Shown here piece after piece: positions 1-5,505 of a DNA stretch of 12,093 nt. Source of the stretch: Burkholderiaceae bacterium (GTDB lineage Bacteria > Pseudomonadota > Gammaproteobacteria > Burkholderiales > Burkholderiaceae); assembly GCA_947461805.1 (NCBI GenBank), contig CANHMJ010000038.1, positions 1-12,093 on the forward strand, written 5' to 3'. Under the pieces are notes generated by a model. The model was not told the DNA's origin, did no database searches, and saw nothing but the letters and a program-made list of their open reading frames with translations. Each line of letters opens with the position of its first letter. The stretch's first letter is position 1. The position numbers and the translations under genes are program-made.

Positions 1-203
1 GCCATCATAAACATGGTGCCGTACATCATGATCATGGCGTCAAACGCCCATGCATGCGGACTGTTTAAGACATAGCGGCTAAACACTTCATAACCAATTA
101 AGGCGGTTAAGCCAACGACGAGCCAGGAAAAAAACTGGCCGATCCATGTAGACAATCGGTCTACCGTTAAGAATAATTTTTGCACTTTGGAAGCTCCAGG
201 CAT
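1..203 (-). CDS. dctQ: TRAP transporter small permease (DctQ-like), partial
   Basis: Only the N-terminal 67 residues are present; the rest lies off the left edge. TRAP transporters are secondary importers of organic acids. DctQ is the small four-helix inner-membrane subunit that pairs with the large permease DctM and receives substrate from the periplasmic DctP protein. The visible part has a short cytoplasmic start, then a hydrophobic helix at about residues 20-40 leading into EVFSRYVLNSPHAWAFD, which matches the typical DctQ turn 'RYVxNSPxxWxxE', and then a second helix rich in Met. The gene follows dctP on the same strand with a gap of 93 bases. The start is uncertain: the ATG at 203 has no Shine-Dalgarno sequence, whereas GGAG inside its first codons lies 8 bases before an in-frame GTG at 185, which would give MQKLFLTVDRLS. 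The family call is secure. Confidence 0.85.
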   Translation of the reverse strand, partial: MPGASKVQKLFLTVDRLSTWIGQFFSWLVVGLTALIGYEVFSRYVLNSPHAWAFDAMIMMYGTMFMM

Positions 204-210
204 TTAAACC

Positions 211-246
211 AAAAAAATGGGGTGGCTACCTTCGCAACCACCCCAT
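211..246 (-). terminator. Terminator-like hairpin between dctP and dctQ
   Basis: Read on the minus strand, a perfect 9-bp stem (ATGGGGTGG pairing with CCACCCCAT, loop of 12 bases) is followed directly by seven T residues. That is the form of a Rho-independent terminator. It sits between dctP and dctQ, so it more likely limits read-through or protects the dctP 3' end than ends the operon. The result would be more binding protein than permease, a common need in binding-protein-dependent uptake. The hairpin is seen; its attenuating role is inferred. Confidence 0.7.
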
Positions 247-296
247 ATTGCTACTGGGCGCTATTTTAAGCTATGCTTAAAAGTTGTGCCACATTT

Positions 297-1430
297 TTAG
301 GCCTTTTTGGCGCCAGATGGGAAATAGTGATCAAAAGCCATGCGACGTGAGGTATTGGTGTCCAAATCCCATTTCACAGCACGCTGGGCAAACGCTCTTT
401 GCGAGTCAACAATCTTCTTAAAGAGTGGGTTTTCAGCGGATTTCTTGGCTACCACTTCGTCGAACACCTTGAGCTGGTTGCGCAAAATGCTGTCTGGCGT
501 TTTGTAGAACTTGACGCCCTGAGTCTTTTGCATTTCGTCATAGGCCTTGGAGTAGCGATCAATCGCTTTCCAAGACATGTCAGAAGAAGCTGCTTCGACG
601 CAGTTGTCCAAGATGGCGCGTAACTTAGGCGATAACGCGTTGTACTTGGTACCGTTGAACAGAATCTCAAACTGCTCGGCATTCTGGTGATAACTTTGCA
701 ACATACATACTTTTGATACGTCTGGGAAGCCCAGTTGACGATCGGAAGATGCGTTGTTGAATTCCGCTGCATCAAGCAGGCCACGATCCATCGCAGGGAT
801 AATCTCGCCGCCTGGCAAGGCGTTTACAGAAACGCCCATGGCAGTAAACATGTCAATCGAAATGCCAACAGTACGGTACTTGAGGCCTTTCAGATCTTCT
901 ACTTTAGCGATAGGTTTTTTGAACCAGCCGAGTGGCTGTGATGGCATTGGGCCATACACATAGGACTTCACGTTGGCATTAACTACCTTGTAGAGCTCAT
1001 CTAACAGAGCAGCGCCGCCGCCGTATTTGTGCCAGGAGAGGAGCATGTTAGCGTCCATGCCGAAGGATGGGCCTGATCCCCACAATGCCAAGGCAGCATT
1101 TTTACCGTAGTGATATACCACCACGCCATGGCCGCCGTCCAAAGTACCTTTGGAAACTGCATCAAGTAATCCGAAAGCAGGAACAACAGCGCCGGCTGGC
1201 AACACTTCAATTTTCATTTCGCCGCCGGTCATGTCATTGACCTTTGTAGCGAAATCTACAGCGTATTCGTGGAAGATGTCTTTCGCAGGCCAGGTTGACT
1301 GGAAGCGTAAATTTTGTACGCCTTGCGATTTAGAAATCATTGGGAAGCTGAGGGCAGCTGCACCGGCACCACCAACAGCAGCACCTTTCAGAAACTTACG
1401 ACGTGGTGCTTGGTTTTTCATTTCAGACAT
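297..1430 (-). CDS. dctP: TRAP transporter substrate-binding protein (DctP/TakP-like)
   Basis: Periplasmic solute receptor of a TRAP transporter, 377 residues. It captures an organic acid and delivers it to the DctQM membrane complex. The N-terminus is a Tat-type signal: twin Arg at residues 10-11 in PRRKFLKG, then a weakly hydrophobic Ala/Gly stretch to about residue 36. Export as a folded protein is therefore likely. The mature part shows DctP-family features: a WPAKD-type first strand, 'LKGLKYRT' near the conserved ligand Arg, and 'GGEIIPAMDRGLLDAAEF', which resembles the 2-oxo-acid binder TakP and the 'mannitol/chloroaromatic' TrAP subgroup. The length fits that subgroup. The substrate cannot be fixed from sequence; a 2-oxo or other small carboxylate is the best guess. 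The start is the ATG at 1430, six bases after AGGAG (1437-1441). A second in-frame ATG at 1421 would keep the twin Arg but lies too far from this site. Confidence 0.93.
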   Translation of the reverse strand: MSEMKNQAPRRKFLKGAAVGGAGAAALSFPMISKSQGVQNLRFQSTWPAKDIFHEYAVDFATKVNDMTGGEMKIEVLPAGAVVPAFGLLDAVSKGTLDGGHGVVVYHYGKNAALALWGSGPSFGMDANMLLSWHKYGGGAALLDELYKVVNANVKSYVYGPMPSQPLGWFKKPIAKVEDLKGLKYRTVGISIDMFTAMGVSVNALPGGEIIPAMDRGLLDAAEFNNASSDRQLGFPDVSKVCMLQSYHQNAEQFEILFNGTKYNALSPKLRAILDNCVEAASSDMSWKAIDRYSKAYDEMQKTQGVKFYKTPDSILRNQLKVFDEVVAKKSAENPLFKKIVDSQRAFAQRAVKWDLDTNTSRRMAFDHYFPSGAKKA

Positions 1431-1482
1431 TCATATCTCCTAGTTTTAAACAATCAGGTACTACGAAAAAACTACTCGGTAA

Positions 1483-1523
1483 AGTATAAGGATCTAATTA
1501 AAATTTCCATCTCGGGTAAACCC
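1483..1523 (-). promoter_or_regulatory. Candidate dctP promoter with GGGTTTACCC element
   Basis: On the minus strand, TATACT (1483-1488) is a 5/6 match to a sigma-70 -10 box, placed about 50 bases before the dctP start. No good -35 box lies upstream. Instead the near-palindrome GGGTTTACCC (1514-1523) is centred about 33 bases upstream of the -10 box, roughly at -43, where activators often bind. The same 10-mer in the other orientation recurs upstream of the formate dehydrogenase genes at 9778-9787. The 201 bases between dctP and the tRNA-Leu gene hold no gene I can support. The tRNA promoter must lie at about 1590-1620, but only weak boxes are seen (TTGGTT, TAATGC). Motif positions are observed; function is inferred. 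Confidence 0.45.
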
Positions 1524-1631
1524 TTTAAAGCGCATTGGCAGGGCTTTTTTAATGAAATAAGATGCCGCGTGTTAGCATTCTTATCTGTCTTGGTTTTGTT
1601 GCACTGCAAATTAATGCCCTCAAAAGCACGC

Positions 1632-1720
1632 GCCCGAGTGGTGAAATCGGTAGACACAGCAGACTTAAAATCTGCCGACTCAAAAAAGTCGTGCCGGTTC
1701 GATTCCGGCCTCGGGCACCA
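1632..1720 (+). tRNA. tRNA-Leu (anticodon UAA)
   Basis: The acceptor stem GCCCGAG (1632-1638) pairs with CTCGGGC (1710-1716), followed by discriminator A and an encoded CCA (1718-1720). The anticodon arm GCAGA-CTTAAAA-TCTGC carries anticodon TAA in a standard seven-base loop, reading UUA codons. A long variable arm (GACT...AGTC) marks it as a class II tRNA, as expected for Leu. The T arm contains GGTTCGATTCC. It is transcribed away from dctP. Confidence 0.97.
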
Positions 1721-1746
1721 AAAAAACCGCAATTTATTGGGGTTTT
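1721..1746. terminator. Bidirectional terminator, tRNA-Leu / fumarase operon
   Basis: The arms AAAACCGCAA (1723-1732) and TTGGGGTTTT (1737-1746) pair around a TTTA loop with one internal G-G mismatch. On the plus strand the hairpin ends in TTTT-A-TTT, directly behind the tRNA CCA. On the minus strand it is followed by TTTTTTT and lies about 70 bases after the last gene of the fumA-to-membrane-protein cluster. It can therefore serve both convergent units. Confidence 0.7.
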
Positions 1747-1814
1747 ATTTCAGCTAAGCGCTATAAGCTCTGATTTTGTAGGTCAAATTCAGCCACTTTT
1801 GTGTTTGGCGGCAA

Positions 1815-2063
1815 TCAGGCGGTGATTTCCTCAAACAGTAATATCAGGATGTACAGCACCCCAGCAGCCAATACGCTCAGGACAACGAGCGATACAAAGC
1901 TTTTGATGAGCTCAGAAAATAAATTACCGATCAATTGGAATAAGTTGAAGTGCTGACTGCGATCGGCTTTCATCGCCTGAAAATGCTGCAATGTCTTGTA
2001 GAGCGCTACGCAGATCCATACCGCAAGAAAAACATAAGGGCCATACTCGTATAAGTGGGACAT
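1815..2063 (-). CDS. Small two-helix inner-membrane protein, unknown function
   Basis: An 82-residue protein I do not recognise as a named family. It has two predicted membrane helices, about residues 8-24 (YVFLAVWICVALYK) and 54-76 (a Leu/Val/Ile-rich run). They are joined by a polar loop with Lys, Asp, Arg and two His, which would lie in the cytoplasm by the positive-inside rule. It ends FEEITA. The start ATG has AAGG six bases upstream. The gene is the last of the tightly spaced minus-strand cluster, 29 bases after the SUMF1-fold gene and ahead of a terminator. That placement supports a real gene co-transcribed with tonB-exbB-exbD. A role as an accessory membrane component of that system is only a guess. 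Confidence 0.75.
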   Translation of the reverse strand: MSHLYEYGPYVFLAVWICVALYKTLQHFQAMKADRSQHFNLFQLIGNLFSELIKSFVSLVVLSVLAAGVLYILILLFEEITA

Positions 2064-2092
2064 AAAGCGCCTTTTAAGATCAGGGGTGCAGT

Positions 2093-2848
2093 TTACGGTT
2101 TAACGCAACGAAAGCCAATATAGACCACGCTCACGTCTAGCGGCTTGCTGGCGCGATTGGATTCGCGTTGTTGGTCTGCTCCATACCACCACGATGCGCC
2201 GCGCGTGACGCGCTCACTGCCTACCGCTGTAGAAGTCCACTCCCACACATTGGCGCCCATATCAAAAAGGCCATTGACGCCGGCCTCCGTGCTGCCCGCA
2301 AGCACATGGCCTGTACCGCGCAGGAGGCTACCCTTGGGCGCGAGACCTTGGTAATTGCCGCACTCGCCATCGAGGCAATGCGAACCTTTAGCACTATCGC
2401 CATTGGGGAAGCGGTAGCGTTTCCCACTGACGAAGGGGGCAGGTGGATTAGTACGCTGCTCTACAAAAGCAGCCGAAACCCATTCCTCATCGGTGGGTAA
2501 GCGCTTACCAAAAAAACGGCAGATCTGTTCTGCCTCAGAGGCGTTGAGATGAACTGCCGGCTCACGGTCTTGGGCCTTCACGCCATAGGGGGTTTTCCAG
2601 GTCCAGCCGGGCTTTTGAACAAAGCCCAGTTCATACACGGTACCGCCCCCATTTTTTTCTGCCTGACTCATAAACCCGGTCTGACTGGCAAAGCGCTTGA
2701 CTTCACCGATGGTCATTTCAATCTGATCCCATTGCAGGCTACCAACCCGCAGCATTGGAATGCTGGACTCGGCTTTGGCCAAGAGCTGCTGTGGGCTTAT
2801 TAATACAAGAGAGGCAAGTCCAAATCCGAGGAGGCGTGTAAGGGTCAT
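2093..2848 (-). CDS. Exported SUMF1/FGE-fold protein without catalytic cysteines
   Basis: 251 residues. A signal peptide occupies about residues 1-25, ending LLAKA. The rest follows the formylglycine-generating-enzyme (SUMF1) fold: EPAVHLNASEAEQIC and RLPTDEEWVSAA (116-127), then GLFDMGANVWEW (193-204), RVTRGASWW (213-221) and the closing GFRCV (245-249). True aerobic FGEs bind copper through a cysteine pair a few residues after the 'RGGS[WF]' motif. Here that segment reads WWYGADQQRESNRA and has none. Cys158 and Cys163 (CLDGEC) sit elsewhere and may form a disulfide in the periplasm. Sulfatase maturation is therefore unlikely; a binding or structural role is more plausible, as for many SUMF1 relatives. 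It follows exbD by 24 bases. No clear Shine-Dalgarno precedes the ATG at 2848, so translation may depend on upstream genes. The fold is confident; the function is unknown. Confidence 0.85.
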   Translation of the reverse strand: MTLTRLLGFGLASLVLISPQQLLAKAESSIPMLRVGSLQWDQIEMTIGEVKRFASQTGFMSQAEKNGGGTVYELGFVQKPGWTWKTPYGVKAQDREPAVHLNASEAEQICRFFGKRLPTDEEWVSAAFVEQRTNPPAPFVSGKRYRFPNGDSAKGSHCLDGECGNYQGLAPKGSLLRGTGHVLAGSTEAGVNGLFDMGANVWEWTSTAVGSERVTRGASWWYGADQQRESNRASKPLDVSVVYIGFRCVKP

Positions 2849-2872
2849 GGGGTAGTACCGATTATGCGAGGC

Positions 2873-3289
2873 TTATTGTGGTTCGGTTATAAAACCCAGC
2901 TTAGTTAAGCCGGCGCGTTTCGATGCCGCCAAGACTTGTGCCACCGAGTCATACCGCACTTCTTTGTCGGCGCGCAAATTGACTTCAGGTTGCGGCTCCT
3001 TTTGCGCCGCTTTTTCTGCATAGCTAACGAAAGTAGTGAGGTCAATTGGGCTACTGTTCCAAAAGATTTGACCGCGCGCATCAATCGATACCTGAATCGA
3101 CTCGGGCTTAGTTTCATTGCGCGCACTATTGGCTTTGGGTAAGTCCACTTTCACGGCTTGATGGATTACCGGCAAGGTAATAATAAAAATGATGAGCAAA
3201 ACCAACATCACGTCCACAAGGGGCGTCATGTTGATTTCGGTCATCAGGGGATCGTCACCCTGATCGCCTGAAGGATTGCTAAAGGACAT
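2873..3289 (-). CDS. exbD: Biopolymer transport protein ExbD (ExbD/TolR family)
   Basis: 138 residues, the usual family length. ExbD forms the proton-driven motor with ExbB in the inner membrane and energises TonB. The N-terminus has MTEINMTPLVDVMLVLLIIF: one membrane helix at about residues 24-43 with Asp26 in the position of the essential proton-carrying Asp of ExbD/TolR. The remainder is a periplasmic domain with the expected 'VNLRADKEVRYDSVAQVL' segment (103-120) and ends with LGFITEP. The start ATG follows GGGAG with a six-base spacer. The gene lies two bases after the exbB stop, so the two are translationally close. TolR is the alternative family member, but the neighbouring tonB and the absence of tolA/tolB favour ExbD. 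Confidence 0.95.
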   Translation of the reverse strand: MSFSNPSGDQGDDPLMTEINMTPLVDVMLVLLIIFIITLPVIHQAVKVDLPKANSARNETKPESIQVSIDARGQIFWNSSPIDLTTFVSYAEKAAQKEPQPEVNLRADKEVRYDSVAQVLAASKRAGLTKLGFITEPQ

Positions 3290-3291
3290 GC

Positions 3292-3984
3292 TTACTCTCC
3301 CGCCTCAACGCGAGCGCCGGTAACAAAATAGGCTAGCAAATCATTGCCAAAGCGACTGAGGTCGGCAACGATTAATTTATTGGCGCGGTTAATTGCATTA
3401 AAGCCAAGCACGGCTGGAATGGCGACTGCTAGGCCAATGGCCGTCATGATGAGGGCCTCGCCAATCGGGCCAGCAACCTGATCAATTTGTGCGCTGCCAG
3501 AGCTGCTAATCGCAACCAGGGCGTGGTAGATACCCCAAACCGTTCCAAACAAACCAACGAATGGTGCGGTAGATCCAGTAGAGCCTAAAAAGGTCTGACC
3601 TTTTTGCAAGAGCGCGCTGCAGGCATCAACGCTGTTTTTAATGCTGCGTGACATCCACTCGGAATAGTTCAGTGTTTGCAGTAATTCGCGGCGAGTCGAG
3701 GTTTGACTTTGATGGTGCTCCGAGGCGCCCATGGCTTCTTTGGCAATCCGAAAGTACGGGTTGTTGGCTTGATCAGAAAAGCCAGCTAGGCCCTGAGCAA
3801 ATGTACTGGCACGCCAAAATTGCTCGGCTTCGGGCTTTAGGGCGCGCAGTGTTTTGATGTTCCACAAGCGGCTAATCAAAATGACCCAGGTAATGATCGA
3901 TGACACCAATAAGAGGATGGCAACAAAACGCGTCACCGCATCGCCAGCCATCCATAAATTTATTAAGCCAAATGGGTTATTCAT
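3292..3984 (-). CDS. exbB: MotA/TolQ/ExbB proton channel protein ExbB
   Basis: 230 residues. Inner-membrane channel subunit that uses the proton gradient, together with ExbD, to drive TonB. Three membrane helices are visible at about 18-38, 132-158 and 174-197, with a cytoplasmic loop between the first two. The signature segments are present: GSTAPFVGLFGTVWGIYHAL (136-155) and GPIGEALIMTAIGLAVAIPA (172-191), the latter carrying the conserved polar Thr181. The start ATG is four bases after the tonB stop; only a weak AAGAA-like ribosome site lies in the tonB end. The order tonB-exbB-exbD is a classic arrangement in proteobacteria. Confidence 0.95.
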   Translation of the reverse strand: MNNPFGLINLWMAGDAVTRFVAILLLVSSIITWVILISRLWNIKTLRALKPEAEQFWRASTFAQGLAGFSDQANNPYFRIAKEAMGASEHHQSQTSTRRELLQTLNYSEWMSRSIKNSVDACSALLQKGQTFLGSTGSTAPFVGLFGTVWGIYHALVAISSSGSAQIDQVAGPIGEALIMTAIGLAVAIPAVLGFNAINRANKLIVADLSRFGNDLLAYFVTGARVEAGE

Positions 3985-3988
3985 TGCA

Positions 3989-4675
3989 TTAGTTCTTTAA
4001 GTTAAATTTAATCAGGAGGTTGGTTGAAATGCGGGCGGGATTGCCATTCACGCTATAGGGTTTAAAACGGTAACGCTTGCCAATTTCAGTCGCAGCACGA
4101 TCGAGCCGCGCAAAGCCACTCGAGCGCAGCAAAGCCACTTCCTCTACGATGCCCGTTTCATCAATGATCAATCGAACTACCACTTCACCTTGTTCTCCAG
4201 CCCGTTTTGAAAACGATGGGTAGTATGGATCGGCATCCGGCTGATAGACCACCACCAGTTTACCAATATCGGTTTGGATGGGCGTGCCTGCAGTACCCTG
4301 ACTGCTAGCCGGGGCAACGGCCGCGTTGGGCATCTGACTCTCTGCCGCTTTGGCTTGGCTTGCATCGACGGGCGGCGTACTACTAGGGTCGATGGTTTTT
4401 GGTTTTGGCTCTGGCTTGACCTGGGTTTTGGGTTTTGCTTCTGGTTTGGGCTGCGGTGTCGGAGGGGTAGACACGGGCGGAGCCGGAGGCGTTGCTGGGG
4501 CAACTAAATTCGCCATCACGCGTACTTCGTTTTCAGATGGATCATTCTTTATGTCGAGCCCAAGGTCGAGGCTGACAAAAAAGAAGCCATGGAGCACGAG
4601 TACGAAGATAATCACAATCCACTCCTGCCGCGTAAATAGCAGATGTGTTTTAGGATTTGGTTTTGCTAGCGGCAT
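3989..4675 (-). CDS. tonB: TonB energy transducer
   Basis: 228 residues. TonB spans the periplasm and transmits ExbB/ExbD energy to outer-membrane receptors for iron chelates, vitamin B12 and similar ligands. Domains in order: a short cytoplasmic start, one uncleaved membrane helix at about 19-36 (containing the HGFFF segment with His29, the position type expected in TonB), a Pro/Lys-rich spacer at 59-102 with repeated 'KPEPKPK' units, a low-complexity Ala/Ser link, and a C-terminal domain at about 145-228. That domain has YPSFSKRAGEQGEVVVRLII, a 'LLRSSGFARLDRAA' helix and a closing ISTNLLIKFNL strand. No TonB-dependent receptor is in the window, so the ligand cannot be named. The start overlaps the murI end by ten bases and lacks a clear ribosome site, suggesting translational coupling. 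Confidence 0.95.
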   Translation of the reverse strand: MPLAKPNPKTHLLFTRQEWIVIIFVLVLHGFFFVSLDLGLDIKNDPSENEVRVMANLVAPATPPAPPVSTPPTPQPKPEAKPKTQVKPEPKPKTIDPSSTPPVDASQAKAAESQMPNAAVAPASSQGTAGTPIQTDIGKLVVVYQPDADPYYPSFSKRAGEQGEVVVRLIIDETGIVEEVALLRSSGFARLDRAATEIGKRYRFKPYSVNGNPARISTNLLIKFNLKN

Positions 4676-5490
4676 AGTGATGTCTGATCCAGACCTACTG
4701 TTTTGAAATCGATGCTGAGTTCAGCCATATCGCTACGTAACAATTGTATCGCCATGCTGTGCAGCCGCGCGCCATCGGCGGTGCTAAGCAATAATAAATT
4801 GCGCTTACTACTTGCTTCACTCGGAATGCGATGGACTTCCAATTGCCGTGCCAACTGACGGACTACTGCCTCGCTGGTATCCACGATTAACACCGACGAT
4901 CCCAATTGATTCAGAATCAATGGCATCAAAAACGGATAGTGGGTACAGCCTAAAACGAGGGTATCCACCCCTGCAGTGCGCATGGGTTGCAAATGGTGTG
5001 CGAGCAAGGTCGCCGTTTCTGATGCGTGCAATTGACCAGACTCAATCAACGGTACTAGGCCTTCACCAGCTTGTTTAATAAAATGGCAATCACCCGGCAA
5101 GGTGGCAAGCAGGGCATTGAACTTATCGCTCTTCAGTGTTGCTTCGGTGGCCAATACACCCACAAGGCCCTTTTGGCTTCGCAGTGCCGCCGGCTTTATT
5201 CCAGGCTCGACCCCAATGATCGGAATCGTTTTAAGCTCTGCTCGAATGCGTTGAATGGCTTCTGCGGTCGCAGTATTGCAGGCAATGACGATCGCTTGGC
5301 AACCCGCATCCGCTAGAGACTGGCATACCGCCAGGCTGCGCTGTGCAATCCATTCAGGCGGCTTTTCACCATAAGGAGCATTGGCGCTGTCAGCAAAGTA
5401 GAGGTAATCGTGATTAGGCAGCTGCCGCAGAGCCTCATCCAAAATGGATAGGCCTCCAACGCCCGAATCAAATACCCCGATGAGTGCCAA
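4666..5490 (-). CDS. murI: Glutamate racemase
   Basis: 274 residues, normal length. Converts L-glutamate to D-glutamate for peptidoglycan in the cytoplasm, without a cofactor, using two cysteines as acid/base. Both are present: Cys71 in IACNTAT and Cys182 in LGCTHYPF. The N-terminal GVFDSGVGGLS (5-15) and 'FADSANAPYGEK' (32-43) match the substrate-binding motifs. The start must be the TTG at 5490: the conserved GVFDSG begins five residues later, and the only other codons before the in-frame fumarase stop (GCA, CAA, AGG, TTT, CGT) cannot start translation. The ribosome site is weak (AGGC), so expression is probably modest and may rely on the fumarase gene ending 15 bases upstream. It overlaps tonB by ten bases at its end. 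Confidence 0.97.
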   Translation of the reverse strand: MALIGVFDSGVGGLSILDEALRQLPNHDYLYFADSANAPYGEKPPEWIAQRSLAVCQSLADAGCQAIVIACNTATAEAIQRIRAELKTIPIIGVEPGIKPAALRSQKGLVGVLATEATLKSDKFNALLATLPGDCHFIKQAGEGLVPLIESGQLHASETATLLAHHLQPMRTAGVDTLVLGCTHYPFLMPLILNQLGSSVLIVDTSEAVVRQLARQLEVHRIPSEASSKRNLLLLSTADGARLHSMAIQLLRSDMAELSIDFKTVGLDQTSLCR

Positions 5491-5505
5491 TGCTTGCCTA
5501 AAACG

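Noticed and set aside
1423..1434. Four-codon ATG-AAT-GTC-TGA frame overlapping the dctP start
   Set aside because: The ATG lies only two bases from AGGAG, too close for initiation, while the dctP ATG has an ideal six-base spacer.
1526..1551. Possible plus-strand terminator AAAGC...GCTTTTTT upstream of tRNA-Leu
   Set aside because: The stem is only five base pairs with an 11-base loop, and no plus-strand gene lies upstream for it to end.
1314..1757. Open frames on both strands running across the tRNA-Leu gene
   Set aside because: They overlap a complete tRNA gene and its terminator, have no ribosome site, and show no recognisable protein features.
2168..2500. Long plus-strand frame antisense to the SUMF1-fold gene
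   Set aside because: The opposite strand encodes a clear signal peptide and family motifs; the antisense translation shows no domain features and is a codon-bias shadow.
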